In this document: positions 19,452 through 27,168 of the stretch, piece by piece
Numbering within the stretch: position 1 is the stretch's first letter
Layout of the letters: the number at the start of each line of letters is the position of its first letter
From: Sporosarcina jiandibaonis
GTDB taxonomy: Bacteria > Bacillota > Bacilli > Bacillales_A > Planococcaceae
Reading direction: 5' to 3'
NCBI RefSeq assembly: GCF_013184495.1
Contig: NZ_JAAOIY010000003.1
Location: 248,001 to 312,000 of the forward strand
DNA length: 64,000 nucleotides
Translations under genes and position numbers: made by a program
Notes under the pieces: generated by a model
The model's input: only the letters and a program-made list of their open reading frames with translations
What the model was told of the DNA's origin: nothing
The model's database searches: none

Positions 19452-20762
19452 ATGACATTGTTTCATTTTGTAGGAATCAAAGGATCAGGCATGAGTTCAC
19501 TTGCTCAAATCCTTCATGATTCCTCTCATAAAGTACAAGGTTCCGACGTGGAGACATATTTTTTCACGGAGGATGCTTTGAATGAGAGAAATATATCGAT
19601 TTATCCATTTGATGAAAATAATATAAAAGAAGGCATGACAGTAATTGCGGGAAATGCTTTTCCGGACAGTCATCCTGAAATTGAGAAGGCGCTGGAATTA
19701 GGGCTCGAAGTCGTTCGTTATCACGACTTTCTCGGAGATTATATGCAAAAGTTTATCTCGATTGCAGTAACGGGTTCCCATGGCAAGACATCCACGACTG
19801 GGCTCCTTGCCCATGTCATTTCCGGTCACGCCCCGACTTCGTATTTAATCGGTGACGGGACTGGGAAAGGGATAGAAGATGCTGAGTATTTTGCCTTTGA
19901 AGCATGCGAATATAAACGTCATTTTCTAGCTTATAATCCAGATTATGCAATTATGACAAATATTGACTTTGATCATCCGGATTACTTTAAAGATTTGGAT
20001 GATGTTCTTGATGCTTTCGGGGATATGGCTTTACGCGTGAAGAAAGCACTTATCGCATGCGGAGACGACAACCATTTACAAGAGATCCAGGCAAATGTTC
20101 CTGTCGTTTATTATGGTTTTGATGAGTCCAATGATTTTGCTGCGAAAAATATCGTAAAAAATTCGGAAGGTTGCACATTCGATGTTTATGTGCGAAGTGA
20201 ATTGTACTATACGTTTACAATCCCGTTGACAGGCGATCATGCGATTCTGAATGCGCTGGGCGTTATCGCTTTATGCCATTATGAAGGAATTCCGGCTGCT
20301 GTCATCCAAGAGAGACTGTCGACTTTTCATGGCGTGAAGAGAAGATTTACAGTGATGGAAAGTAAAGGCAGTGTCATCATTGATGATTATGCGCATCATC
20401 CAACTGAAATTAGGGCAACTTTGCAATCTGCTAAACAGAAGTATCCGAACAAAGACATCGTCGCCGTTTTTCAGCCACATACATTTACTCGTACCGCGGC
20501 TCTTTTAGATGAATTTGCGCATAGTTTGGAAACAGCCGATCATATTTACTTATGTGACATTTTTAGTTCAGCTAGAGAAAAATCAGGCGCGATATCAATC
20601 AATGAATTACTTCAAAAGCTACCAGGTGCGAAACATCTGCAACTTGAAAATATCGAAGAGCTAGAACAATATGGCAATGCGGTTTATCTATTCATGGGCG
20701 CCGGTGACGTTCAAAAATATTTAAATGCATTCAAAGAATTGGTTAGTGAAGAAACAGCTTGA
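19452..20762 (+). CDS. murC: UDP-N-acetylmuramate--L-alanine ligase
   Basis: A 436-residue Mur ligase, the standard length. The N-terminal UDP-binding domain starts [18 protein letters not shown]. The ATP site is [18 protein letters not shown] (about residues 106-123). The central domain has [12 protein letters not shown], and the C-terminal domain has [17 protein letters not shown] and FQPHTFTRT. It adds L-Ala to UDP-MurNAc, the first peptide step of wall synthesis. The strong site CAGGAGG is 6-7 bases before ATG 19452. It sits between sftA and ytxGH as in B. subtilis. Confidence 0.98.
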   Translation: MTLFHFVGIKGSGMSSLAQILHDSSHKVQGSDVETYFFTEDALNERNISIYPFDENNIKEGMTVIAGNAFPDSHPEIEKALELGLEVVRYHDFLGDYMQKFISIAVTGSHGKTSTTGLLAHVISGHAPTSYLIGDGTGKGIEDAEYFAFEACEYKRHFLAYNPDYAIMTNIDFDHPDYFKDLDDVLDAFGDMALRVKKALIACGDDNHLQEIQANVPVVYYGFDESNDFAAKNIVKNSEGCTFDVYVRSELYYTFTIPLTGDHAILNALGVIALCHYEGIPAAVIQERLSTFHGVKRRFTVMESKGSVIIDDYAHHPTEIRATLQSAKQKYPNKDIVAVFQPHTFTRTAALLDEFAHSLETADHIYLCDIFSSAREKSGAISINELLQKLPGAKHLQLENIEELEQYGNAVYLFMGAGDVQKYLNAFKELVSEETA

Positions 20763-20788
20763 TTTATTGAGATCAAGCTGTTTTTTAT
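20752..20788 (+). terminator. Terminator of murC
   Basis: AAACAGCTTGAT...ATCAAGCTGTTTTTT, overlapping the murC stop codon. Confidence 0.88.
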
Positions 20789-20850
20789 TAAAAAATAATG
20801 ATTTTTAAAGGGTTTTGATGAATGATGTCGAAGTATAACTAAGACATAAC

Positions 20851-20876
20851 GTTTAAACTTTGAAAGAATAGGGTAA
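20851..20876 (+). promoter_or_regulatory. Sigma-B-type promoter of ytxG-ytxH
   Basis: GTTTAA, 14 bp, GGGTAA matches the general-stress sigma-B consensus (GTTTAA-N12-15-GGGTAT) almost perfectly, 38 bp before ytxG. The ytxGHJ operon of B. subtilis is known to be stress (sigma-B) controlled. Confidence 0.8.
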
Positions 20877-20913
20877 AACAACATTATGTTAGTGAAAATA
20901 AGGAGGACATGCC

Positions 20914-21360
20914 ATGGAAAATTTGTTGTACATAGCAGCTATCGTCGCTGCGATCGCATTTTTGATATTATGCGTAAGTCTTGCGATGACATTGTTCTCA
21001 TTAAAAGGGACGTTGCAAAACGTTTCTGAAACAATGGAAGGCCTATCTGCTCAACTTGAAGGTGTAACAACTGAGACGACGGAACTTCTCCAGCGGACGA
21101 ATAATCTTGCTGATGACATTCAACAAAAATCTGAAAAACTGAATTCTGTTGTCGAAGCTGTCAAAGGAGTCGGTGATTCAGTAACAGGCATTAACACGTC
21201 TGTGCGCCGCGTAACAGACTCAGTCACATTGGAAGCTGAGCGCAATAGCGACAAGGTCGCTCAAGTGATCCAGTGGAGTCAGGTAGCGATTGGTGTACTA
21301 GATAAGTTGAAGGAACGTCGTGGAAGTTCACGAGGCTGGAAAAGTTACACGCCAAAGTAG
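20914..21360 (+). CDS. ytxG: DUF948 membrane protein YtxG
   Basis: 148 residues. One N-terminal membrane helix (YIAAIVAAIAFLILCVSLAMTLF) is followed by a long heptad-rich segment (about residues 30-125) dense in Thr, Glu and Leu, as in the DUF948 family, and a basic tail. The role is unassigned, probably at the envelope under stress. It is expressed from the sigma-B-like promoter just upstream and is followed by ytxH after 73 bases. B. subtilis has ytxG-ytxH-ytxJ; no ytxJ (bacillithiol-dependent BrxC-type) gene follows here. Confidence 0.85.
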   Translation: MENLLYIAAIVAAIAFLILCVSLAMTLFSLKGTLQNVSETMEGLSAQLEGVTTETTELLQRTNNLADDIQQKSEKLNSVVEAVKGVGDSVTGINTSVRRVTDSVTLEAERNSDKVAQVIQWSQVAIGVLDKLKERRGSSRGWKSYTPK

Positions 21361-21433
21361 ATAAGTTAATGATGCTAGTTGGCATTACTCTCGAATGGAT
21401 TCTTATCATGATAAATAATTAGGAGGAATCGCA

Positions 21434-22105
21434 ATGAATAACAAAGTAAAAACAAACTATAATAACCCAACAGAGAATGGTCAATCGTATATGCCAAACC
21501 AATATGACTATAATGATCGTGGTTACACAGATTCGTTTTATGATGAATACGAATACGTAGATTCAGGGACAGGAAGCTTTTTATTCGGTGCAATTGTCGG
21601 TGGAGTCATTGGAGCGGCAGCAGCACTATTCCTGGCGCCGAAAACTGGCAGAGAGATGCGAGAGGACTTATCAACGCAAGCTAGCCAATTGAAGGAAAAA
21701 GGAATCGAAATCGGCACAGTGGCGAAGGACAAAGCGACGGAATTTACAACGATTGCAAAAGATAAAGCAACGGAATACTCTTCGGCAGCAAAAGATAAGG
21801 CAACCGAATATTCTTCAGTGGCGAAAGATAAAGCATCTGAATTTTCCAATGTAGCTAAAGAGAAAACCGGGGAAGTAACAAAGTCGCTTCAAGAACAATC
21901 CGGCCAGTTAGTTGATAAAGTAAAATCGATCAGATCGAAAACTACTACTATTCCATTAGATGACGGAACGGTTTCAGCTGAAGGCGAGGAGCCTACTGAA
22001 TACGTCGAAAAAGCCGTACAACAACTTGATGACGAAGATGTTGTTACAACAACTGCCGAAGCTATTAAAGATGCAGTAACAAAAACAGAAACATCTAACA
22101 AATAA
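21434..22105 (+). CDS. ytxH: YtxH-like stress protein with LEA-type 11-residue repeats
   Basis: 223 residues. A tyrosine/asparagine-rich start leads to one membrane helix in the YtxH signature (GSFLFGAIVGGVIGAAAALF, then LAPKTGREMREDL). Residues of about 95-150 form five consecutive 11-mers of the type xAKDKATEYSS, the pattern of group 3 LEA and apolipophorin-like amphipathic helices. The tail is acidic. YtxH proteins are general-stress membrane proteins of unknown mechanism; the repeats suggest a surfactant- or desiccation-type role. AGGAGGAAT lies before ATG 21434. It shares the upstream sigma-B-type promoter. Confidence 0.88.
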   Translation: MNNKVKTNYNNPTENGQSYMPNQYDYNDRGYTDSFYDEYEYVDSGTGSFLFGAIVGGVIGAAAALFLAPKTGREMREDLSTQASQLKEKGIEIGTVAKDKATEFTTIAKDKATEYSSAAKDKATEYSSVAKDKASEFSNVAKEKTGEVTKSLQEQSGQLVDKVKSIRSKTTTIPLDDGTVSAEGEEPTEYVEKAVQQLDDEDVVTTTAEAIKDAVTKTETSNK

Positions 22106-22114
22106 TAGTCGGAA

Positions 22115-22154
22115 CCCCTAAATCAGATTTACTGATTTAGGGGAATTTATTTTT
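22115..22154 (+). terminator. Terminator of ytxGH
   Basis: CCCCTAAATCAG-ATTTA-CTGATTTAGGGG followed by AATTTATTTTT. Confidence 0.9.
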
Positions 22155-22212
22155 CGAATACTTATAAAATGAAGAATAAAAGCGAATAATGTTAGAAATA
22201 GTTAGATTATGC

Positions 22213-22241
22213 GTGACTTTTCCATAAGTCTTCTCTATAAT
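22213..22241 (+). promoter_or_regulatory. Sigma-A promoter of aroA
   Basis: GTGACT, exactly 17 bp, TATAAT, about 75 bp before the aroA start. Confidence 0.75.
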
Positions 22242-22318
22242 GAGTCTATTATCAAAAATTCTTACATTCATTCAGACAGGAATATATGGATGAATTGTAC
22301 GGGGAGGAGATGGAACAT

Positions 22319-23395
22319 ATGGGACACCTTAATCTAGATGAATTAAGAGACCAAGTAAGCAAATTGAATACTAGAATTTTAGACCTTATCAATGAGAGAA
22401 CAGAGCTTGTTCAAGAAATTGGAAAAGTAAAAGAAAAGCAAGGTGTCAATCGATATGACCCGATCCGAGAACGTGAAATGCTTAATTCCCTTAAAGAATA
22501 CAATCAAGGACCACTTCCGAATGGCGTAATGGAACAAATCTTCAAAGGAATTTTCATGTCAGCATTGGAGATTCAAGAAGACGAACAACGCAATGCACTT
22601 CTTGTCTCACGCAAGCGCAAAAAGGAAGATACTATTGTAGATGTAAACGGAGTTGCCATCGGAAACGGTGCGCCATCCTTTATATTCGGGCCTTGCGCTG
22701 TTGAATCTTACGAGCAAGTTTTAGAAGTAGCGCAAGCTATTAAAGAAAAAGGACAAAAGCTATTAAGAGGCGGGGCTTATAAGCCGCGTACATCTCCGTA
22801 CGATTTCCAAGGACTTGGCATAGAAGGTTTGAAAATTTTGAGAAGAGCGGCTGATGAAACAGGTCTCGCGGTAATCAGTGAAATTATTACTCCTTCACAT
22901 CTTGAGGAAGCACTTGAATACGTTGATGTTATTCAAATCGGTGCTCGTAATATGCACAACTTTGAATTGCTCAAAGAAGTGGGCTCCGTAAATAAACCAG
23001 TTCTTCTAAAACGAGGTCTAGCTGCAACGATTGATGAATTCATAAATGCAGCTGAATATATTATTTCGCAAGGCAATGATCAAATCATTCTTTGTGAGCG
23101 CGGAATACGTACATACGAGCGTGCGACACGTAATACGCTAGATATTTCTGCGGTTCCTATATTGAAACAAGAAACACACTTACCAGTATTCGTGGATGTC
23201 ACTCATTCAACTGGTAGACGCGACCTATTAATTCCAACCGCGAAAGCAGCAATTGCTGTCGGAGCAGATGGCGTTATGGCAGAAGTGCATCCAGACCCAG
23301 CAGTAGCTCTATCAGATGCAGCTCAGCAAATGGACCTTAACCAATTTGATGAGTTTTATGCTTCAATGATGGACTTTATGAAAACTCACGAGTAA
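22319..23395 (+). CDS. aroA: Bifunctional chorismate mutase / 3-deoxy-7-phosphoheptulonate synthase
   Basis: 358 residues, identical in length to B. subtilis AroA(G). The N-terminal AroQ-type chorismate mutase domain ([33 protein letters not shown], about residues 6-90) acts as the allosteric sensor of prephenate/chorismate. The C-terminal DAHP synthase barrel has [29 protein letters not shown] and [16 protein letters not shown]. It condenses PEP with erythrose-4-phosphate at the entry of the shikimate pathway. ATG 22319 lies 9 bases after GGGGAGGAG. ccpA follows after a weak hairpin, as in B. subtilis. Confidence 0.97.
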   Translation: MGHLNLDELRDQVSKLNTRILDLINERTELVQEIGKVKEKQGVNRYDPIREREMLNSLKEYNQGPLPNGVMEQIFKGIFMSALEIQEDEQRNALLVSRKRKKEDTIVDVNGVAIGNGAPSFIFGPCAVESYEQVLEVAQAIKEKGQKLLRGGAYKPRTSPYDFQGLGIEGLKILRRAADETGLAVISEIITPSHLEEALEYVDVIQIGARNMHNFELLKEVGSVNKPVLLKRGLAATIDEFINAAEYIISQGNDQIILCERGIRTYERATRNTLDISAVPILKQETHLPVFVDVTHSTGRRDLLIPTAKAAIAVGADGVMAEVHPDPAVALSDAAQQMDLNQFDEFYASMMDFMKTHE

Positions 23396-23408
23396 AGTAG
23401 TAATTGAG

Positions 23409-23437
23409 CGCCGGGCCATTCATGGTTCCGGCGTTTT
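23409..23437 (+). terminator. Probable terminator of aroA
   Basis: CGCCGG-N13-CCGGCG followed by TTTTT, only about 25 bp before ccpA. It may attenuate rather than fully stop read-through into ccpA. Confidence 0.65.
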
Positions 23438-23462
23438 TACTAGGAGAGGAGAAATAACTTTA

Positions 23463-24458
23463 ATGGCAGTAACAATTTATGATGTAGCGCGAGAGGCTAA
23501 TGTTTCAATGGCGACGGTTTCGCGTGTAGTTAATGGAAATCCAAATGTTAAACCATCCACAAGAAGAAAAGTTCTAGGAGTCATTGAAGAACTAGGTTAT
23601 CGACCGAACGCCGTTGCGCGCGGATTGGCAAGCAAAAAAACAACGACAGTCGGCGTCATTATTCCCGATATCTCAATCAACTTTTACGCAGAACTAGCCC
23701 GAGGAATCGCAGATATAGCAACGATGTACGAATACAATATTATTGTGTCAAACTCTGATGAGCGACCTGATCGGGAAGTTGAGTTGCTTATTGATCTTTT
23801 CGGTAAACAAGTCGATGGTTTAATCTTTATGAGTGATGCGCTTTCAGACGAAGTTCGCACAGAGATGTCTAGAGGCAATGTTCCAGTAGTATTGGCGGGC
23901 ACATTAGATGAAGCAGGTCAATTTGCAACGGTTAACATCGATTTTGAACAAGCTGCTTATGAAGCAGTTTCAAAACTGATCGCAAATGGACATAATCGGA
24001 TCGTGTTCATTACAGGTCCTCTCACAAGAGATATTAACGGCGCCAAGAAACGAGGCTACGAACGCGCGCTAAAAGAAGCCGGCATCGATTTCGATGAGGA
24101 GTTAATTATTGAAATTGAAAATTCATACGATAGCGGCTATGAATGTTGGAGAAACATCAAAGGATTTGCAACTCAACCAACTGGAATATTTGCAACAAAT
24201 GATACACTTGCAGTCGGTGTATTAAATGGTATTCGCGATGATGGATTTTCAGTTCCGAATGATTACGAACTAATTTGTTTTGAACATTCAAATCTTGCGC
24301 GAATCGTCAGACCGCAACTGACCTCCGTAGCTGTTCCGCTTTATGATTTAGGTGCAGTCGCCATGCGTTTGTTGACAAAGTTAATGAATAATGAAGAAGT
24401 TGAAGAGAACAAGGTTGAACTCCCTTATCGATTTGAAGATCGCGATTCTCTAAAATAA
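23463..24458 (+). CDS. ccpA: Catabolite control protein A
   Basis: A 331-residue LacI/GalR regulator. The N-terminal helix-turn-helix and hinge helix (TIYDVAREANVSMATVSRVV; GYRPNAVARGLASKKTTTVG, residues 3-60) match CcpA specifically. The core is a periplasmic-binding-protein fold that docks HPr-Ser46-P. It represses or activates carbon genes at cre sites when sugar is abundant. Likely targets nearby are acsA/acuABC and ackA; a near-consensus cre lies at the acsA start (27170). The motP-motS pair that separates ccpA from acuC in B. subtilis is missing here. Confidence 0.97.
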   Translation: MAVTIYDVAREANVSMATVSRVVNGNPNVKPSTRRKVLGVIEELGYRPNAVARGLASKKTTTVGVIIPDISINFYAELARGIADIATMYEYNIIVSNSDERPDREVELLIDLFGKQVDGLIFMSDALSDEVRTEMSRGNVPVVLAGTLDEAGQFATVNIDFEQAAYEAVSKLIANGHNRIVFITGPLTRDINGAKKRGYERALKEAGIDFDEELIIEIENSYDSGYECWRNIKGFATQPTGIFATNDTLAVGVLNGIRDDGFSVPNDYELICFEHSNLARIVRPQLTSVAVPLYDLGAVAMRLLTKLMNNEEVEENKVELPYRFEDRDSLK

Positions 24459-24463
24459 AACGA

Positions 24464-24514
24464 AGAACAGCCCTTACCCGGATTAATACCGAATTAAGGA
24501 CTGTTCTTTTATTT
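24464..24514. terminator. Terminator between ccpA and acuC
   Basis: AAGAACAG...CTGTTCTT long imperfect hairpin with an inner CCTTA/TAAGG helix, between convergent genes. Confidence 0.8.
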
Positions 24515-24527
24515 ATATGAAATATGA

Positions 24528-25693
24528 TCAGCAACTCTCACGTTGTTCACGTATTAAATGCAATGCCTGTTCTAGCATTTGAGCATTTTTTTCAGTGATT
24601 TCTTCTTTTCTAGGAATCGGCTTATACAGTGGATCCGGATCTTCCCAAGTTTCGATTAAAGTCACCGGAGACTCGCTTTGCCACTTCTTTACCCATTCGG
24701 CAGGCAGAGGACCTGTAGGGGCATCCTTGCCATTCATCGCAATCCAAAGATGAGCCCAAGCCCTCGGAACAACTCGCCAAATATCATACCCTCCGCCGCC
24801 AACGGCAATCCAACGGCCCTCGCAATACTTGTTCGCTATTTCACGTGCGAGACGCGGAATTTCGTTGAAGATATTCATAGTTCCATAAAGATGGGTGAGG
24901 GGGTCGAAATAATGAGCATCAGCACCGTTTTGCGTTAAAATAACGTCAGGCTTAAAATACTCGGTTACCTCCCTGATCGCAGTTCGATAAACTTCGAGAA
25001 ATGATTCGTCCTCCGTAAAAGCATCGATAGGGAAATTAAATGATGTGCCATAACCTTTGCCGTTTCCGCGTTCAGTCACGCCGCCAGTCCCCGGGAATAA
25101 ATAACGGCCGGTTTCATGAATCGATAATGTGCAAACATCAGGATCGTCATAAAAACTCCATTGAACCCCGTCCCCGTGGTGTGCATCTGTATCAATATAT
25201 AGGATCCGAGCGTTGTATTTTTGCTGCAAGTACTTAATCGCAACGGAACTATCATTATATACGCAAAAGCCCGATGCACGTCCTTTAAAGCCGTGGTGCA
25301 GCCCACCACCCAAATTAAGGGCATGTCTGGCGCGCCCGCTCATCACCTCATCGACTGCAGTCAATGTCCCGCCAACGAGCATTGCGCTAGCTTCATGCAT
25401 ATTCGAGAAAATCGGCGTATCTTCAGTGCCGATTCCATACATTTCACCGGATGCTTCTATCTTTTCGCCTTTACCGGCCCTTTTCACGATGTCGATAAAC
25501 TTTGCATCATGTGCAAGAAGAAGTTCGTCATCTGTTGCGATTCGCGGCGCAATAATATCTGAATCCGCAATTTCACGGAAGATTTAAGCAAATCCAAGGT
25601 TAATAAGATTCTTTTTTGATTAAAAGGATGTGAATCAGAAAAAGAGTAACCTAGTTGTTCTTTTGAATAAATGAATACAGCATTTCTTTTCAT
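24528..25693 (-). pseudogene. acuC: Acetoin utilization protein AcuC (AcsA deacetylase), broken by a frameshift
   Basis: A class I/II HDAC-fold deacetylase that should reactivate acetylated AcsA. The start at 25693 (MKRNAVFIYSKEQLGYSF, HPFNQKRILLTLDLLKS) reads well for about 37 codons. The family sequence then continues in another frame (REIADSDIIAPRIATDDELL, KFIDIVKRAGKGEKI...) to 24528. The break is around 25577-25585, in ATCTTCCG. Restoring one missing base gives DLLKSF-REIADSDIIAPR, the expected length. All downstream catalytic motifs are intact: LGGGLHHGF, YIDTDAHHGDG and LTQNGADAHYFDPL. The start overlaps the acuB stop (ATGA), so they are translationally coupled. It is either a real loss or a one-base sequence error; no ribosomal slip site is obvious. 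Confidence 0.85.
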
Positions 25694-26337
25694 TGTTGAA
25701 TTCCCGGGACATTCGGCCATAGGACTTCAAATCCTTCCGACTTAAGCCCGTCAATAATTTTCAGCGGGTTCATTGTCTTTATTCGAATGACAAGAATTTT
25801 GTTTGCCGCATTTTCTTTATCGGGATATACAAGGACACTTAGGACATTTGTTTTTTGTTCATGAAATACTTTAGATACTTCAAAGAGAATACCTGGTATA
25901 TTCGGAACACGAACTTCGATTTGCGACCCCGGCTGATGGGCTCCGGTGAGTTCGATATACTTATAGAGCAAGTCTGTTTCCGTTATAATTCCGACAAGTT
26001 TATTATTCGAAACGATCGGTAATGATCCAATTTGATTCGAATAAAAAACAAGCGCGGATTCTTCCACAAAATCCATTGGATGGGCTGTAATTGGATTTTT
26101 GGTCATTACCTCGGATAACTTCATATCGTACACTTTCTTATCGCTATTGTCGGATAGGGTAGAGGGAACAATCTGTTTTAAATCACGATCGGTAACGATA
26201 CCGACAACTGCCCGGTCTTCAGTGATAATTGGCAAATGTCGAATTTTGTTTTCCAACATAATTTCAAGCGCATCTCTTACTGTATGAGCAGGAGAGAGCG
26301 TGATTACATCTTGTTTCATGATTTCTTCGATTAACAT
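25690..26337 (-). CDS. acuB: AcuB, CBS-pair and ACT domain protein
   Basis: 215 residues. There are two CBS motifs (DVITLSPAHTVRDALEIML with VGIVTDRDLKQIV, about residues 9-60, and NPITAHPMDFVEESALVF with VGIITETDLL, about 80-130), then an ACT-like C-terminal domain (IEVRVPNIPGILFEVSKVF). CBS pairs bind adenine nucleotides and ACT binds small ligands, so an energy/amino-acid-sensing regulator of acetoin/acetate use is plausible. The operon order acuA-acuB-acuC is conserved. It overlaps acuC by the ATGA junction and follows acuA by 21 bases. Confidence 0.92.
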   Translation of the reverse strand: MLIEEIMKQDVITLSPAHTVRDALEIMLENKIRHLPIITEDRAVVGIVTDRDLKQIVPSTLSDNSDKKVYDMKLSEVMTKNPITAHPMDFVEESALVFYSNQIGSLPIVSNNKLVGIITETDLLYKYIELTGAHQPGSQIEVRVPNIPGILFEVSKVFHEQKTNVLSVLVYPDKENAANKILVIRIKTMNPLKIIDGLKSEGFEVLWPNVPGIQQ

Positions 26338-26358
26338 GACTGCACCTGCTTTCTATAG

Positions 26359-26991
26359 TTAGTACATATAACGATTTTGAAAACGTAAATTATCAAACTG
26401 CTGAACGGATTCAGGGTCAACCCTTTTTCCGATACGGGCCATCAAACAGTTTGCCGGATGGGAACTGATTTCGGGTTCATCTGTCGCATAGTATTCGAGT
26501 CCGCCGACTTTCATCATTTTCTCCATCACTTTCCGGTATTCCCAAACATTCAATCCCGTACCTTTTAAATCCCAGTGCCAGTAATACTCAGTCGTGAGGA
26601 TAATATAATCTTCCATCGCATCATCCATCATCGACACAGACAAAAGTGCCTTGCCTACGCCGCCGCCACGAAATCTCGGGATTACTTCGATTGCGCCGAG
26701 TTCGATTAAATTTTCCATATTTCCTTCTGACCATCTTTCCATCGGATCAGGGTAGACATACGTTACATAACCGACAACTTCGTTTAATTCACGCGCAATG
26801 ATAATTCTCCCTTCAGGTAGTTTAGCAATATTAATGAGTGCTTCATGTTGCTGGGGAGCTTGACGAAATGCCGTCAGATCTTCATGGAAATCGAGACTGG
26901 CTAATTCTTTCGACGAGATAGGGCCCTCGATGATTATATCGCCGCTCTTATGTTTAATTTCCATTGCATTGTATGTTTTTTTATGTTCCAT
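26359..26991 (-). CDS. acuA: AcuA, GNAT acetyltransferase that inactivates AcsA
   Basis: About 210 residues with a GNAT fold. The acetyl-CoA pyrophosphate loop is RFRGGGVGKALLSVSM (R/Q-x2-G-x-G/A pattern, about residues 114-129), preceded by the beta-strand LIELGAIEVIP. In B. subtilis AcuA acetylates the catalytic-loop lysine of acetyl-CoA synthetase, switching it off. The target lysine motif PKTRSGKIMR is present in the divergent acsA here. ATG 26991 lies after GAGGCGG; a GTG three codons upstream is too close to it. The gene looks intact even though acuC is broken. Confidence 0.92.
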   Translation of the reverse strand: MEHKKTYNAMEIKHKSGDIIIEGPISSKELASLDFHEDLTAFRQAPQQHEALINIAKLPEGRIIIARELNEVVGYVTYVYPDPMERWSEGNMENLIELGAIEVIPRFRGGGVGKALLSVSMMDDAMEDYIILTTEYYWHWDLKGTGLNVWEYRKVMEKMMKVGGLEYYATDEPEISSHPANCLMARIGKRVDPESVQQFDNLRFQNRYMY

Positions 26992-27168
26992 AATTGCCAC
27001 CGCCTCACTTATAAATGACTATAGTAATAGTATACAGCATAAAGTTCCCGTGTCAGCTCGTTTAAGTTACATTCTGAAAACAATTCGAAATGAAGAATAA
27101 TTTACACATTTCAGTGTATCTGTTGTAGAATGAATGTGTACTAGTTTTTGAAAGGGTGGAAATCACAT

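Noticed and set aside
21538..21849. Ser/Ala-rich minus-strand open frame opposite ytxH
   Set aside because: Reverse-strand image of the 11-residue repeats; no start signal.
25213..25587. Plus-strand open frames opposite acuC
   Set aside because: These are shadows of the HDAC-fold coding sequence on the minus strand; no ribosome site or family similarity.
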